DNA of 44,503 nt. Source: Holophagales bacterium UBA2201. Lineage in GTDB: Bacteria; Acidobacteriota; Thermoanaerobaculia; UBA2201. Shown piece by piece: positions 8,341 to 16,137 of this stretch. The notes under the pieces are model-generated. The model did no database searches and was not told where the DNA came from. It was given only the letters and a program-made list of their open reading frames with translations. The first letter of the stretch is position 1, and the number at the start of each line of letters is the position of its first letter. The position numbers were made by a program, and so were the translations under genes. The stretch lies in assembly GCA_002327305.1 (NCBI GenBank), contig DCUZ01000099.1:112533-157035 (forward strand), written 5' to 3'.

Positions 8341-8519
8341 TGCGTTCAATCGTTCTGTTGCTCCTGATCCCGGCCATGGCGGCCGCCGGCCGGGTGTCGA
8401 TCCGCGTGGAAGATGCTCTGGCGCGCGGGACCCCGGGCTTCCACGCGGCCCCGGGGATGGGCCTTGAGGTCCGCCCGGGTTGGCCGCCGGCGGCGAGCTG
8501 TCCTATAATATGGTCGTGA
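8341..8519 (+). CDS. Possible small secreted protein (59 aa) upstream of the MEMO1 fusion gene
   Basis: An open frame of 59 codons beginning MRSIVLLLLIPAMAAAGRVS, which looks like a signal peptide with cleavage after AAA or AAG. A near-consensus promoter (8278-8307) and a purine-rich AAGGGGGAAG ribosome site precede it. The remainder (about 40 residues) has no recognisable domain. Its 3' end contains the -35 and -10 boxes of the next gene. It could be a genuine short exported peptide, or the surviving 5' end of a larger gene cut when the downstream operon arrived. The signal peptide and promoter are seen; function is unknown. Confidence 0.4.
8480..8509 (+). promoter_or_regulatory. Promoter of the AmmeMemoRadiSam operon
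   Basis: TTGGCC (8480-8485), 18-base spacer, TATAAT (8504-8509). The predicted transcription start is near 8516, so translation should begin at ATG 8546 (GGTGA eight bases before it) rather than at ATG 8510, which touches the -10 box. Confidence 0.55.
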
Positions 8520-8545
8520 CCCATCTCATCCTGGCGGTGACCCTT

Positions 8546-9997
8546 ATGTTCGCAAACGCTTCCGTCCGAGAGCCGGTGGTGGCGGGGCGGTTCTATCCCG
8601 GGGACCGCGTCGCCCTTCAAAAAGAGGTCAAGGGGTATCTGGACGCCGCCCCGGTCCCCGCGCTGGAGGGGCCCGTCCTGGCCGTGGTCTCGCCCCACGC
8701 CGGGTACGCCTTCTCCGGCCCGCCGGCCGGGCGGGCCGTCAAGGCCCTGGCCGGTGCCGGTTTCACCCGGATCATCCTGATGGGGACGGGCCACGGGGCC
8801 TACTACGAAAGCGGCGCGGTCCTGGCCGACTACGACGCCTTCGCCACGCCGCTGGGTCGGGTGCCGGTGGACCGCGCCGCCGTGGCCGCCCTGGCCAAGA
8901 AGCCGGGGTTCAAGGTCGCCAACAACCTCCACCAGCGGGAGCATTCACTGGAGGTGCAGCTGCCCTTCCTGCAGGAGACGCTCGGGGAGTTCTCCATCGT
9001 CCCCATGGTGATGGGGGGGCAGACCACGCCGGAGGACGCCGATGCCGTGGCGAAGGGTCTTCGATCCCTTCTCGACGGGAAGACGGCGATCGTCGTCTCC
9101 ACCGATTTCACCCACTACGGTCCCAACTACGACTATGTCCCCTTCCGCGACGGGGTGGCGGAAAAGATGCGGGCCCTGGACCTGGGGGCGTGGGAGCTGG
9201 TGCGCCCGGGCTTCCAGGAGCGGTTCGCCGCCTACATCGAGACCACCGGGGCGACGGTGTGCGGCGAGAAGGGGCTCATGGTTCTCTGCGCCCTCCTGCC
9301 CCCGGAGGCGAAGAGGGTGATGCTTGAGTACACCTCCAGCGGGGAGGTCCTGGGGGATTACGCCAACGCCGTGGGGTACCTTGCCGGGGTGTTCACCGGG
9401 AAGAAGGACGGCCCCGCGGCCGTGCCGGCACGCAAGCCGCACACCGGAACCCTGAAACCGGAGGAGCGGAAGGCCCTCCTCCGCCTGGCCCGCGCGGCCC
9501 TGGACTCTCATGTCACCGCCTCCGACGCCCTCTCCCGCGCCCTGGCCGGCCTGACCCTGACGGAGGGGCTCACGGGGGTGGCCGGGGCCTTCGTCACGCT
9601 GAAGGCGGGGGAGGACCTGCGCGGGTGCATCGGGGCCATCGAGGGCCGGGAGCCGCTGTGGCTTTCGGTGGTCCACAACGCCGCCAACGCGGCCACCCGC
9701 GACCCGCGCTTCAGGCCCGTGCGGCCCGAGGAACTGACCCTCATCAGCGTGGAGGTCTCCGCCCTTTCGCCGATGAAGCCCGTCGCTTCGGTCGATGACA
9801 TCGTGCTTGGGAAGCACGGCGTTATCCTGGAGAAGCGGGGGCGCAGCGCCGTTTTCCTCCCGCAGGTGGCCACGGAACAGGGGTGGAACCTGGAGCAGTT
9901 CCTCTCCCACCTGGCGCGGAAGGCGGGGCTGGGGGCCTCCGACTGGAAGGAGGGGGCATCCTTCCGGGTTTTCACCGCGGACGTCATCCATGAATAA
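8546..9997 (+). CDS. MEMO1-AMMECR1 fusion protein (AmmeMemoRadiSam systems B and A)
   Basis: A 483-residue fusion. The first part (about residues 8-285) is a MEMO1-family domain, a fold related to class III extradiol dioxygenases. It has the expected metal-site stretches SPHAGYAFSG, GTGHG, REHSLEVQLPFLQ, STDFTHYG and TVCGEKG. The second part (about 305-480) is AMMECR1, with the signature LRGCIGAIEGREPLWLSVV and RDPRFRPV. In many bacteria and archaea these are separate proteins encoded beside a radical SAM enzyme; the joint function is not established. The start at 8546 is chosen because the ATG at 8510 overlaps the -10 box; starting at 8510 would add a hydrophobic MVVTHLILAVTLMFANA that could act as a signal peptide. 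The stop overlaps the next start by 8 bases, so the downstream genes are translationally coupled. Confidence 0.9.
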   Translation: MFANASVREPVVAGRFYPGDRVALQKEVKGYLDAAPVPALEGPVLAVVSPHAGYAFSGPPAGRAVKALAGAGFTRIILMGTGHGAYYESGAVLADYDAFATPLGRVPVDRAAVAALAKKPGFKVANNLHQREHSLEVQLPFLQETLGEFSIVPMVMGGQTTPEDADAVAKGLRSLLDGKTAIVVSTDFTHYGPNYDYVPFRDGVAEKMRALDLGAWELVRPGFQERFAAYIETTGATVCGEKGLMVLCALLPPEAKRVMLEYTSSGEVLGDYANAVGYLAGVFTGKKDGPAAVPARKPHTGTLKPEERKALLRLARAALDSHVTASDALSRALAGLTLTEGLTGVAGAFVTLKAGEDLRGCIGAIEGREPLWLSVVHNAANAATRDPRFRPVRPEELTLISVEVSALSPMKPVASVDDIVLGKHGVILEKRGRSAVFLPQVATEQGWNLEQFLSHLARKAGLGASDWKEGASFRVFTADVIHE

Positions 9998-10919
9998 GTG
10001 GGACCGGCGGGAGGTCCTGGCCGGGCTGGCGGGGCTGTGGGCCCTCGACCTTCCCGCCGGAACCCCCGCGGCCGGCGACGTGGGGGTGGCCTTCCGGGGG
10101 ACCGTGGAAGAGAGGGCCGCCGCGGCCATCCGCCTCGCCACCGGAAAGGAGCCGGCGCCCTTTTTCAAGGCCGTCGTTTCGCCCAGGGATGTCGTGGGAC
10201 TGAAACTGAACTGTCTCGGGGGGCGCCCCCTGGCGCCCCGGGTGGAACTGGTGGAGGCGCTGGTGCGGTTTCTCGTCCGGGCGGGAGTCCCCGAGGAACG
10301 AATCCTGGTATGGGACCGCTCCGACCGGGAACTGCAGCGGGCGGGGTTCGACATCCGCTCCGACGGCGGCGGGTACCGCTGCCAGGGCACCAACGGGCAG
10401 TACGACAAGGAGGTGGTGGAAAGCCGTTCCGTGGGGACCTGTTTCTCCTCCCTCCTGTCCAAGCGGATCACCAAACTCATCAATGTGGGGGTCCTCAAGG
10501 ACCACGACCTCTCCGGCATCTCGGTGGGGCTGAAGAACTACTACGGCGTCATCCACAACCCCAACAAGTACCACGGCAACAACTGCTCCCCCTTCGTGGC
10601 CCATTTGGCCGACCATCCCCACATCCGCGGCAAGCACATCCTGACGGTGGTGGACGCCGAGATCTGCCAATATAACGGCGGCCCGGCCTACCGCGCCGAC
10701 GCCGCGGTCCCCTACGGCGCCGTGGCCGCCTCCGCCGACCTGGTGGCCTGCGACTTCTGGGGCCTGAGGGAGATCGAGCGGATCCGACGGGAGAAGAAGA
10801 TTAAAAGTCTGGAGGCCGAGAAGCGCGCCCCGGCGTGGCTGGCGGTGGCCGGGGAGATCGGCCTCACCCGTGTCCGCCCGGAGACCCTCCGGGTGGCCGA
10901 CGACCGGGCCGGCGGATGA
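9990..10919 (+). CDS. DUF362-family protein with possible Tat-type N-terminus
   Basis: A 309-residue protein starting at ATG 9990, inside the last codons of the preceding gene (ATGAATAA overlap). The N-terminus NKWDRREVLAGLAGLWALD has a Tat-like RR motif and a short hydrophobic stretch ending APAG/PAAG, which suggests export, though the twin-arginine context is imperfect. The body follows the DUF362 pattern: VVGLKLNCLGG, LVEALVRFLVRAGVPEERIL, WDRSD, KLINVGVLKDHDLSGISVGL and NYYGVIHNPNKYHGNNCSPF. No ferredoxin-type cysteine motif is visible. DUF362 proteins are of unknown function, some fused to Fe-S domains. It lies between the MEMO1-AMMECR1 fusion and the radical SAM gene, overlapping both, so it is an integral operon member. 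Confidence 0.85.
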   Translation: MNKWDRREVLAGLAGLWALDLPAGTPAAGDVGVAFRGTVEERAAAAIRLATGKEPAPFFKAVVSPRDVVGLKLNCLGGRPLAPRVELVEALVRFLVRAGVPEERILVWDRSDRELQRAGFDIRSDGGGYRCQGTNGQYDKEVVESRSVGTCFSSLLSKRITKLINVGVLKDHDLSGISVGLKNYYGVIHNPNKYHGNNCSPFVAHLADHPHIRGKHILTVVDAEICQYNGGPAYRADAAVPYGAVAASADLVACDFWGLREIERIRREKKIKSLEAEKRAPAWLAVAGEIGLTRVRPETLRVADDRAGG

Positions 10920-11995
10920 CCGACCCGGCCCGCGCTGTCTCCCCCCTCCTGCCCGAGCCCCTGACGGAAGCCGATCGGGACTTCCCGCCGGTCGTGACGA
11001 AATACTACAAAACGCTCGACGGCAAGCGGATCGAGTGCACCCTCTGTCCCGCCCGGTGCCGGGTGGCCGACCGGGAGCGGGGGACCTGCGGCGTGCGGGA
11101 AAACCGCGACGGCGTCTATTACACCCTCGTCCACTCGCGGGTCTGCTCGGCGCACGTGGACCCCATCGAGAAAAAGCCCTTCTTCCATTTCCTCCCCGGC
11201 ACCACCGCCTTCTCCCTCGCCACGCCGGGGTGCAACATGGCCTGCACCTTCTGCCAGAACTGGGAGATCAGCCAGTTCCGCCCCGAGCAGATCGATTGCC
11301 GCCGGCTCCCCCCCGCGCAGGCCGCGGCCGCGGCGAAGCGGTGGGGCTGTCCCACCGTCACCTTCACCTACACCGAGCCGGTGGTCTTCACCGAGTACCT
11401 CCTCGACGCGGCCGCCGCCGCGAGGGGGGCCGGCCTGAAAGCCGTTTCCGTCACCAACGGCTGGATCGAGAAGGAGCCGCTCCACGACTGGCTTCAGGTC
11501 CTCGACGCCGTGAAGGTGGACCTCAAGGCCTTCACCCAGAGGTTCTACGATGAGATGACGGGGGGGCGGCTCATCGATGTGTTGGACACTCTGGTCCGCG
11601 TCAGGAAAGCCGGGGTGTGGCTCGAGATCGTCACCCTCCTCATCCCCACCCTCAACGATTCCGAAAAGGAGGCCGCGTCCCTGGCCCGGTGGGTGATGAA
11701 AAATCTCGGCCCCGAAGTGCCCCTCCACTTCACCCGGTTCCACCCCCAGTACCGCCTCCGCAACCTCCCCGCCACCCCCGTGGCCACGATGGAGCGTGCC
11801 CGCGCCGCGGCCCTCGCCACCGGGCTCAAGTTCGTCTATCTGGGCAACATCCCCGGTCACCCCGGCGAGAACACCGCCTGCCCCAAGTGCGGCAAAGTCA
11901 TTCTAAAACGGTACGCGATGAGTTTGACCGAAAATCACATCGTCGGTGGCGTGTGCGAATACTGCAAGACGAAGATTCCGGGGGTGTGGGCCTAA
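10916..11995 (+). CDS. amrS: AmmeMemoRadiSam system radical SAM enzyme (PflA-like)
   Basis: A 359-residue radical SAM protein whose ATG overlaps the DUF362 stop (ATGA). The cluster-binding motif is CNMACTFC (Cys about 106, 110, 113) within SLATPGCNMACTFCQNWEIS, as in PflA-like activases. The N-terminal CTLCPARCRVADRERGTCGV is the cysteine-rich segment usual in this family. The C-terminus has two further CxxC pairs (CPKCGKVIL and CEYCKTKI), a possible additional metal site. Members are encoded with MEMO1 and AMMECR1 proteins, but the substrate is unknown. The three overlapping genes clearly form one translationally coupled operon, 8546-11995. The gene is followed directly by a heptamer array. 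Confidence 0.92.
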   Translation: MTDPARAVSPLLPEPLTEADRDFPPVVTKYYKTLDGKRIECTLCPARCRVADRERGTCGVRENRDGVYYTLVHSRVCSAHVDPIEKKPFFHFLPGTTAFSLATPGCNMACTFCQNWEISQFRPEQIDCRRLPPAQAAAAAKRWGCPTVTFTYTEPVVFTEYLLDAAAAARGAGLKAVSVTNGWIEKEPLHDWLQVLDAVKVDLKAFTQRFYDEMTGGRLIDVLDTLVRVRKAGVWLEIVTLLIPTLNDSEKEAASLARWVMKNLGPEVPLHFTRFHPQYRLRNLPATPVATMERARAAALATGLKFVYLGNIPGHPGENTACPKCGKVILKRYAMSLTENHIVGGVCEYCKTKIPGVWA

Positions 11996-11999
11996 AATC

Positions 12000-12031
12000 A
12001 GGCGGCAGGCTGAAGGCAGCAGGCAGCAGAT
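12000..12031. repeat. Short heptamer array after amrS
   Basis: Units AGGCGGC, AGGCTGA, AGGCAGC, AGGCAGC begin 5 bases after the stop of the radical SAM gene. The unit length matches the other heptamer arrays of the window. Confidence 0.55.
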
Positions 12032-12084
12032 CCACCAACCATCCATTTGGGAATGCAGCCGCGTGGTTTTCGTAGGATAAGACA

Positions 12085-12190
12085 AATAGGCACAGTCATC
12101 TATTTATAAGGGGCCGTCCTCAGCAGAGCTGAGGACGCTACAGAAACAGAAGCGCGTCCCGACAAGAGTCGGGGCGGCAACATTCAAATC
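12085..12190 (+). repeat. Hairpin-rich interspersed repeat, copy A
   Basis: This stretch aligns with 14842-14962 along its whole length. It has CCTCAGC/GCTGAGG and CCCGAC/GTCGGG hairpins joined by the conserved linker ACGCTACAGAAACAGAAGCG. Copy A lacks the third hairpin present in copy B. The flanking bases up to 12335 hold two heptamer arrays and the promoter of the kinase; I see no gene in 11996-12335. Confidence 0.75.
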
Positions 12191-12200
12191 GGGTGGGCGG

Positions 12201-12290
12201 GAACTCGAGACTTTAGACTCGAAACTCGAAACTGCATTTGAGGGGCGGGGGTTCTCCGAGCTCCGAACTCTCAACTCCAAACTGCCCGGC
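12201..12290. repeat. Two heptamer arrays with adjacent G-rich boxes
   Basis: Units GAACTCG, AGACTTT, AGACTCG, AAACTCG, AAACTGC run from about 12201, preceded by the G-rich box GGGTGGGCGG. After AGGGGCGGGGG (12240-12250) a second set reads GAACTCT, CAACTCC, AAACTGC. Confidence 0.7.
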
Positions 12291-12294
12291 CGGC

Positions 12295-12324
12295 TTTACA
12301 TCGTCCTTCATCGTCGCTTATAAT
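12295..12324 (+). promoter_or_regulatory. Promoter of the receptor-like Ser/Thr kinase
   Basis: TTTACA (12295-12300), 18-base spacer, TATAAT (12319-12324). The ATG is only 11 bases after the -10 box, so the predicted leader is about 5 bases and no ribosome site exists. Confidence 0.65.
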
Positions 12325-12335
12325 CAGATTCCACT

Positions 12336-14867
12336 ATGGAAGGGGATCGGACCGGGAAAAGCACCACCCCCATGCAGCCGCCGGGCGTTCATGCTTATGC
12401 CTTTGAGGCGGGGCATGTTCTGTGCGAGCGGTTTGAGATCCTAGGGCCGCTCGGGTACGGCGGCGTCGGGGAGGTCTATCACGCCCGGGACCGTGCGCTG
12501 AACGAGGAGGTGGCCCTCAAGATCGTGATGTGCTCCTCCCTGCGCGCGCTGCAGTTGGAGCGGGTCCGGCGCGAGGTTGCCATCGCGAGGGGGCTGTGCC
12601 ATCCGAATATCCTGAAATACTTTGATCTTCACGAATTCGGGCGGGGCCTGGCCCTCTCCATGGAGCGGGTCCGGGGACGGACCCTGCAGGATCTGCTGGA
12701 GAGGGAGGGGCCGCTCGGCGAGAAAACCATCCGGGCAATCCTGCCGCAGATCGTCGAGGCGATGGAGCACCTTCACGCGAACGGGATCATCCACCGCGAT
12801 ATCAAACCCTCGAACATCTTCATCGGCGACGACGGGACGGTCAAACTGGGGGACTTCGGCATCGTCCACACCGAAGGGACGGAGGGGCTGACCCTGACGG
12901 GCGAGGCGATCGGGACTCCCACCTACATGTCCCCGGAGCAGATCCAGGGCAGGAACCTCACGCCCGCCGCGGACTACTATTCTCTGGGGATCACACTCTA
13001 CGAACTGGCGTCCGGCCGGGTCCCCTTCGAGGGGACCTACGGCGAGGTGGCTTCGGCGCACCTTCACCAGCCGCCGTCTGCGCCGCCGGTGGAATGCCTT
13101 TCCGGAGGATTGAAACGGCTCATCGCGGGCCTTCTCGAAAAAGATCCCGGCCGGCGGTGGACCGGTGCCCCTGTCCGCCTCTTCCTTGAGCGGAAACGCC
13201 TGCCCCTTCTTCCGGGCCGCGGCCGGACGATAGGGATGGTCTCGGGGGCGATCCTCCTCCTTGCAGCATCATTATTCCTGGGGATGAGGTGGTGGGCGTG
13301 GAAAGAGCCGACGCGGGTGGTCGTCGAGGGCCGCCATGTCCTCTGCCTGAGCCATGGCAAACCGCTCTGGTCCAAGGAGTTTGCCCACGCAATCTCGGGG
13401 AACGTCTTGCTGGACGTGGATGGGGACGGCGCGCTGGAGGTCGTCCTCGCGCAGACCCAGCGGATCATGCCCGGACAGGCGGAAGTCCGCATTCCGGCCT
13501 TTAGGGCCAATGGGGAGGAAGCGCCCCCCCTGCGTCTGCCGCTGGGCGAGTTCCCGGCCGCCTTTTCGGCATTTTCCCCCAACTATCAAGTCCTTCTCGA
13601 AAAGCGGCCGTTCTTCTCTCCGGGGAAGGACGATCTGGTGATCCATCTGCGCCACGAACTGTTCTTTCCGGACCGTTTCTCGGTGTGGTCCCCTGAAAGC
13701 GGGAGTGAAGCCCTGCGGGTGGGACACGCCGGATGGATCATGCAGGCCAAGCGATGGAAGGACGGGGTGGCCTTTTGGGGTGGAAACGCCTCCCTGCTCC
13801 ATATGATGTGTCTGGGGATCACAAACCCTTGCGGGCCGGGCGTGCCGCCCTTGAACGCCATGATCGGCCCCTCCCCTGATGGGACCGATCGCCTCCGGGC
13901 TTACTATCTGGTGGAGAATTTCAACAGCGCCCAAGCCGATTTCTCGGGAGATATTACCGTCACCTTGAGCGACGGGACCCATCGTCTTCTCGGGGATGGG
14001 CGATTGGAGGGGATGCGACCCGGCGCCCCGGGACAATCCATCAAGGGGCTCTACGCCTTTGCCCAGGTCCGGGCGCACTTGCGCAACGGCCGATTCGCGG
14101 AAGCCGGGGACTTGATCGCACAAACGCGCCATGAGTGCCGGGCATACGGGCTTACCGGCCACGCCGTCCTTTGCGACGGGCTGGATTCGGAGCGGCTGGC
14201 CCGCCAAGGAAGATGGGACGAGGCCGTCCGGCTTTGCAGCGAGACCGCCTCGCGCTATCCCGCGTACGCCCACGAGTTTCCACTGCTGGCCGGGTTTCAC
14301 CGATACCTCCAGGGGGAATTTCCGGAGGCGCGGGAGATCTGGCTGGGGAATCCCGCCACCATTCATGTGGGAGCCAACAAGCAATGGGAAGCCTACACCT
14401 ACGCGGTATATACTTCGCTTCTGTCGGGTGCGGCGCCGGAAACCTTGCGCGATGAGATCTCGACCTATCAGAACAACATCCCTGAGGACAATTATTGGAG
14501 GCGCTACCTGGATGTGCAGAAGGGGTGGATCCCCCTTCTGCATGGCGATTTTGATGCCGCGGCATCCGCACTGAAACCCGCGCTGGATGAGGGGGGATAC
14601 GAGCATCACGCCGCCGGCTACTTCCTGGCCCGCGTTCTCGCCGGAACCTACGATCCCGCGGAATTGGAGGGCTACGCCGGAAAGCGGGGCGGCAACCCCC
14701 TCTACCTTCAGTGGGTTGCCGCCCTCGGGACGGGGGACCGGGAGGGGGCCCGCCGGCTTTGGTCCGCCTTGGAGCGGGAGGCCTGGGAGTCCCAGGACAC
14801 GGCGCTGATGGTGCCGGTGATGAGGAAAATGAAACGCTGGGGAATAGGGACAATCACCAATTTATGA
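12336..14867 (+). CDS. Receptor-like Ser/Thr protein kinase with periplasmic repeat region
   Basis: An 843-residue protein. Residues 30-290 form a PknB-type kinase: Gly-loop GPLGYGGVGEVY, Lys62 in VALKI, catalytic HRDIKPSN (Asp155), DFG (173-175), and MSPEQ in place of APE. A single membrane helix follows at about 298-318 (GMVSGAILLLAASLFLGM). The outer part begins with a beta-rich region containing a calcium-loop-like DVDGDGALEVVLAQ of the FG-GAP/VCBS type. It ends in helical TPR-like repeats (about 540-835; for example LAGFHRYLQGEFPEAREIW). Topology implies a cytoplasmic kinase with an exported sensor. The final residues GIGTITNL and the stop are encoded by repeat copy B, so the original C-terminus has probably been replaced. 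Flanking repeat copies lie on both sides. Confidence 0.88.
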   Translation: MEGDRTGKSTTPMQPPGVHAYAFEAGHVLCERFEILGPLGYGGVGEVYHARDRALNEEVALKIVMCSSLRALQLERVRREVAIARGLCHPNILKYFDLHEFGRGLALSMERVRGRTLQDLLEREGPLGEKTIRAILPQIVEAMEHLHANGIIHRDIKPSNIFIGDDGTVKLGDFGIVHTEGTEGLTLTGEAIGTPTYMSPEQIQGRNLTPAADYYSLGITLYELASGRVPFEGTYGEVASAHLHQPPSAPPVECLSGGLKRLIAGLLEKDPGRRWTGAPVRLFLERKRLPLLPGRGRTIGMVSGAILLLAASLFLGMRWWAWKEPTRVVVEGRHVLCLSHGKPLWSKEFAHAISGNVLLDVDGDGALEVVLAQTQRIMPGQAEVRIPAFRANGEEAPPLRLPLGEFPAAFSAFSPNYQVLLEKRPFFSPGKDDLVIHLRHELFFPDRFSVWSPESGSEALRVGHAGWIMQAKRWKDGVAFWGGNASLLHMMCLGITNPCGPGVPPLNAMIGPSPDGTDRLRAYYLVENFNSAQADFSGDITVTLSDGTHRLLGDGRLEGMRPGAPGQSIKGLYAFAQVRAHLRNGRFAEAGDLIAQTRHECRAYGLTGHAVLCDGLDSERLARQGRWDEAVRLCSETASRYPAYAHEFPLLAGFHRYLQGEFPEAREIWLGNPATIHVGANKQWEAYTYAVYTSLLSGAAPETLRDEISTYQNNIPEDNYWRRYLDVQKGWIPLLHGDFDAAASALKPALDEGGYEHHAAGYFLARVLAGTYDPAELEGYAGKRGGNPLYLQWVAALGTGDREGARRLWSALEREAWESQDTALMVPVMRKMKRWGIGTITNL

Positions 14868-14962
14868 GGAGCTTCCCTCGGCGTAGCGAGGACGCTGCAG
14901 AAGCAGAAACGCGTCCCGACGGGAGTCGGGGCGGCTGGAGAGCCGGCCCCACATTTTCAATC
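14842..14962 (+). repeat. Hairpin-rich interspersed repeat, copy B
   Basis: Direct-orientation relative of 12085-12190. It starts inside the kinase gene (AATAGGGACAATCACC) and supplies its stop codon. Three hairpins follow: CCTCG/CGAGG, CCCGAC/GTCGGG, and GGGGCGGC TGGAGA GCCGGCCCC, ending CACATTTTCAATC. Confidence 0.75.
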
Positions 14963-14984
14963 AAAGCTTGCACCGGCGGGCGGC

Positions 14985-15112
14985 GGAGCGCTCTACGGTC
15001 TACGCACTACCGGGCGGGCGGGGGAACGCGCTACGGTCTACGCGCTGCCGGGCGGGCGGGGGAGCGCACTACGCGCTACGGTCTACGCGCTACCGGGCGG
15101 GCGCGGGAGCGC
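14985..15112. repeat. Composite array: GGTCTAC heptamers alternating with a G-rich 17-mer
   Basis: Runs such as GCTCTAC, GGTCTAC, GCACTAC alternate with the 17-base box CGGGCGGGCGGGGGAAC. The pattern occurs three times, the last box ending GCGCGGGAGC. A GCAGGCT-GA-AGCCTGC hairpin (15128-15143) and a TATAAT (15158-15163) follow. Apart from these elements I see no gene in 14868-15202. Confidence 0.8.
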
Positions 15113-15175
15113 GCCGGTCCTCCGCCATGCAGGCTGAAGCCTGCGGCGACGCTCACATATAATTGGGCGGTTGTA

Positions 15176-15202
15176 CTTGAGACCTGAAACCTGCAGCTGC
15201 TT
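15176..15202. repeat. Short heptamer run at the truncated 5' end of hepT
   Basis: Units ACCTGAA, ACCTGCA, then GCTGCTT lead straight into the HepT reading frame at the point where its N-terminal part is missing. Confidence 0.5.
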
Positions 15203-15502
15203 TTGCGGGCCAACATCCAGCGGGCCTGCGAACAGGCCATTGACCTTGCCAATCATCTCATCCGAACGCGCAAGCTCGGGCTCCCCAAGGAGAGCCGGGA
15301 CAGCTTTGCGATCCTGGCGCGCTACGGGATCATCCCCCAAGATCTATCGGAACGGCTGCAACGCATGGCGGGCTTCCGGAACATCTTGATTCATCAGTAC
15401 CAGGCCCTGGACTTCGGCATCCTCGTGGACATCATCCAAAACCATCTTCAGGACCTGCTGGATTTCGCCGACCGAGTTACCCAAGAAGCCGGGACCGAAT
15501 AG
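15203..15502 (+). pseudogene. N-terminally truncated HepT-type (DUF86) toxin
   Basis: From a TTG at 15203 the frame gives 99 residues that match the C-terminal two thirds of HepT-like RNase toxins: RACEQAIDLANHLIR, KLGLPKESRDSFAIL, and the RX4HXY catalytic motif in RNILIHQYQ. HepT proteins usually have some 40 more residues at the N-terminus before the LQRACEAAIDLANH-like segment. Here that portion is absent, and a heptamer run occupies the junction; an in-frame TGA at 15185 closes the frame. No partner MntA nucleotidyltransferase gene is present on either side. The motif itself is intact, so residual activity is possible, but the gene is best treated as a remnant of a HepT-MntA module. Confidence 0.65.
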
Positions 15503-15535
15503 CTTCCAGGCGCCTTGGATCTCTCCGAGGGCGAG

Positions 15536-15626
15536 GGAACTCGAAACTATAAACTCGCAACTGTTATTGGAGGGGCGGGGGAACTGCGAACTGCCAACTG
15601 CCATCTGCGAGCTGCCAGCTGCTCTT
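15536..15626. repeat. Two heptamer arrays between hepT and the next gene
   Basis: Units GAACTCG, AAACTAT, AAACTCG, CAACTGT are followed by the box AGGGGCGGGGG. A very regular run follows: GAACTGC, GAACTGC, CAACTGC, CATCTGC, GAGCTGC, CAGCTGC. It ends at the stop codon of the minus-strand gene. Confidence 0.8.
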
Positions 15627-16050
15627 AGATTATTTTCTTCTCTTCCAACTGATTGATGAGGTGGTGCACGTTCTGCACCGCCTCGCGGTTGATCCACATG
15701 CGGATGTTGTTGGTGATGGGGTCGGCGGGGACCAGGTAGAAGCCGGAGGCCTGGGGGAGGCGGGTGACGTCGTTGACGAACCCCTCCTGCGTTTCGCCGT
15801 CCTTGAAGGTGACCCGCACCTTCTGTCCGGAGCTCATGGTGAACATCTGCTGGGTGGCCCGGGCCTTATGCCCCGTCCCCTCGAAGGACTTCACATAGAA
15901 GGCGCCCTTGACTTTGGGCAGTTCGATCCAGTGGATCTTCTCCTCCAGGTCCTTGAACTCCATGATGACCTCGCCGGGGGAGATGAGGGAGCCGAACCCC
16001 TTCATCGTCGTGCCGTCCAGAAACTTCACCACCATGATATGGTCGAACAT
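15625..16050 (-). CDS. Small duplicated beta-domain protein (DUF6982-like)
   Basis: A 141-residue soluble protein with two similar halves. The first is VVKFLDGTTMKGFGSLISPG with EKIHWIELPKVKGAFYVKSF; the second is KVRVTFKDGETQEGFVNDVT with SGFYLVPADPI and a C-terminal helix (REAVQNVHHLINQLEEK). Each half has the pattern 'beta strand, FxDG, strand, F/Y-L-hydrophobic' of small beta domains seen in Acidobacteriota, which I associate with DUF6982; this assignment is from memory of the pattern and is tentative. No enzyme motif is visible. The start codon lies 6 bases after a TAAAAT box with a TTGCCG -35, so the mRNA is probably leaderless. It is divergent from tag. Confidence 0.6.
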   Translation of the reverse strand: MFDHIMVVKFLDGTTMKGFGSLISPGEVIMEFKDLEEKIHWIELPKVKGAFYVKSFEGTGHKARATQQMFTMSSGQKVRVTFKDGETQEGFVNDVTRLPQASGFYLVPADPITNNIRMWINREAVQNVHHLINQLEEKKII

Positions 16051-16056
16051 GGCCCC

Positions 16057-16085
16057 ATTTTACACCCATCCCGCCATTCCGGCAA
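16057..16085 (-). promoter_or_regulatory. Leaderless promoter of the beta-domain protein
   Basis: On the minus strand TTGCCG (16085-16080), 17-base spacer, TAAAAT (16062-16057), then 6 bases to the ATG at 16050. No Shine-Dalgarno sequence fits in the gap. Confidence 0.6.
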
Positions 16086-16137
16086 TGCGGCGGCCCGCCG
16101 CCCCGGAGCGCGCCCTGCGCCGAAACGCGGAATGGGG

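Noticed and set aside
14985..15112. G-quadruplex in the GGGCGGGCGGGGG boxes
   Set aside because: Each box has only three separate G runs; a fourth run at close distance is lacking, so a standard quadruplex is not supported.
14968..15162. 64-codon frame starting MHRRAAERSTV
   Set aside because: It translates the repeat array and has no domain or ribosome site.
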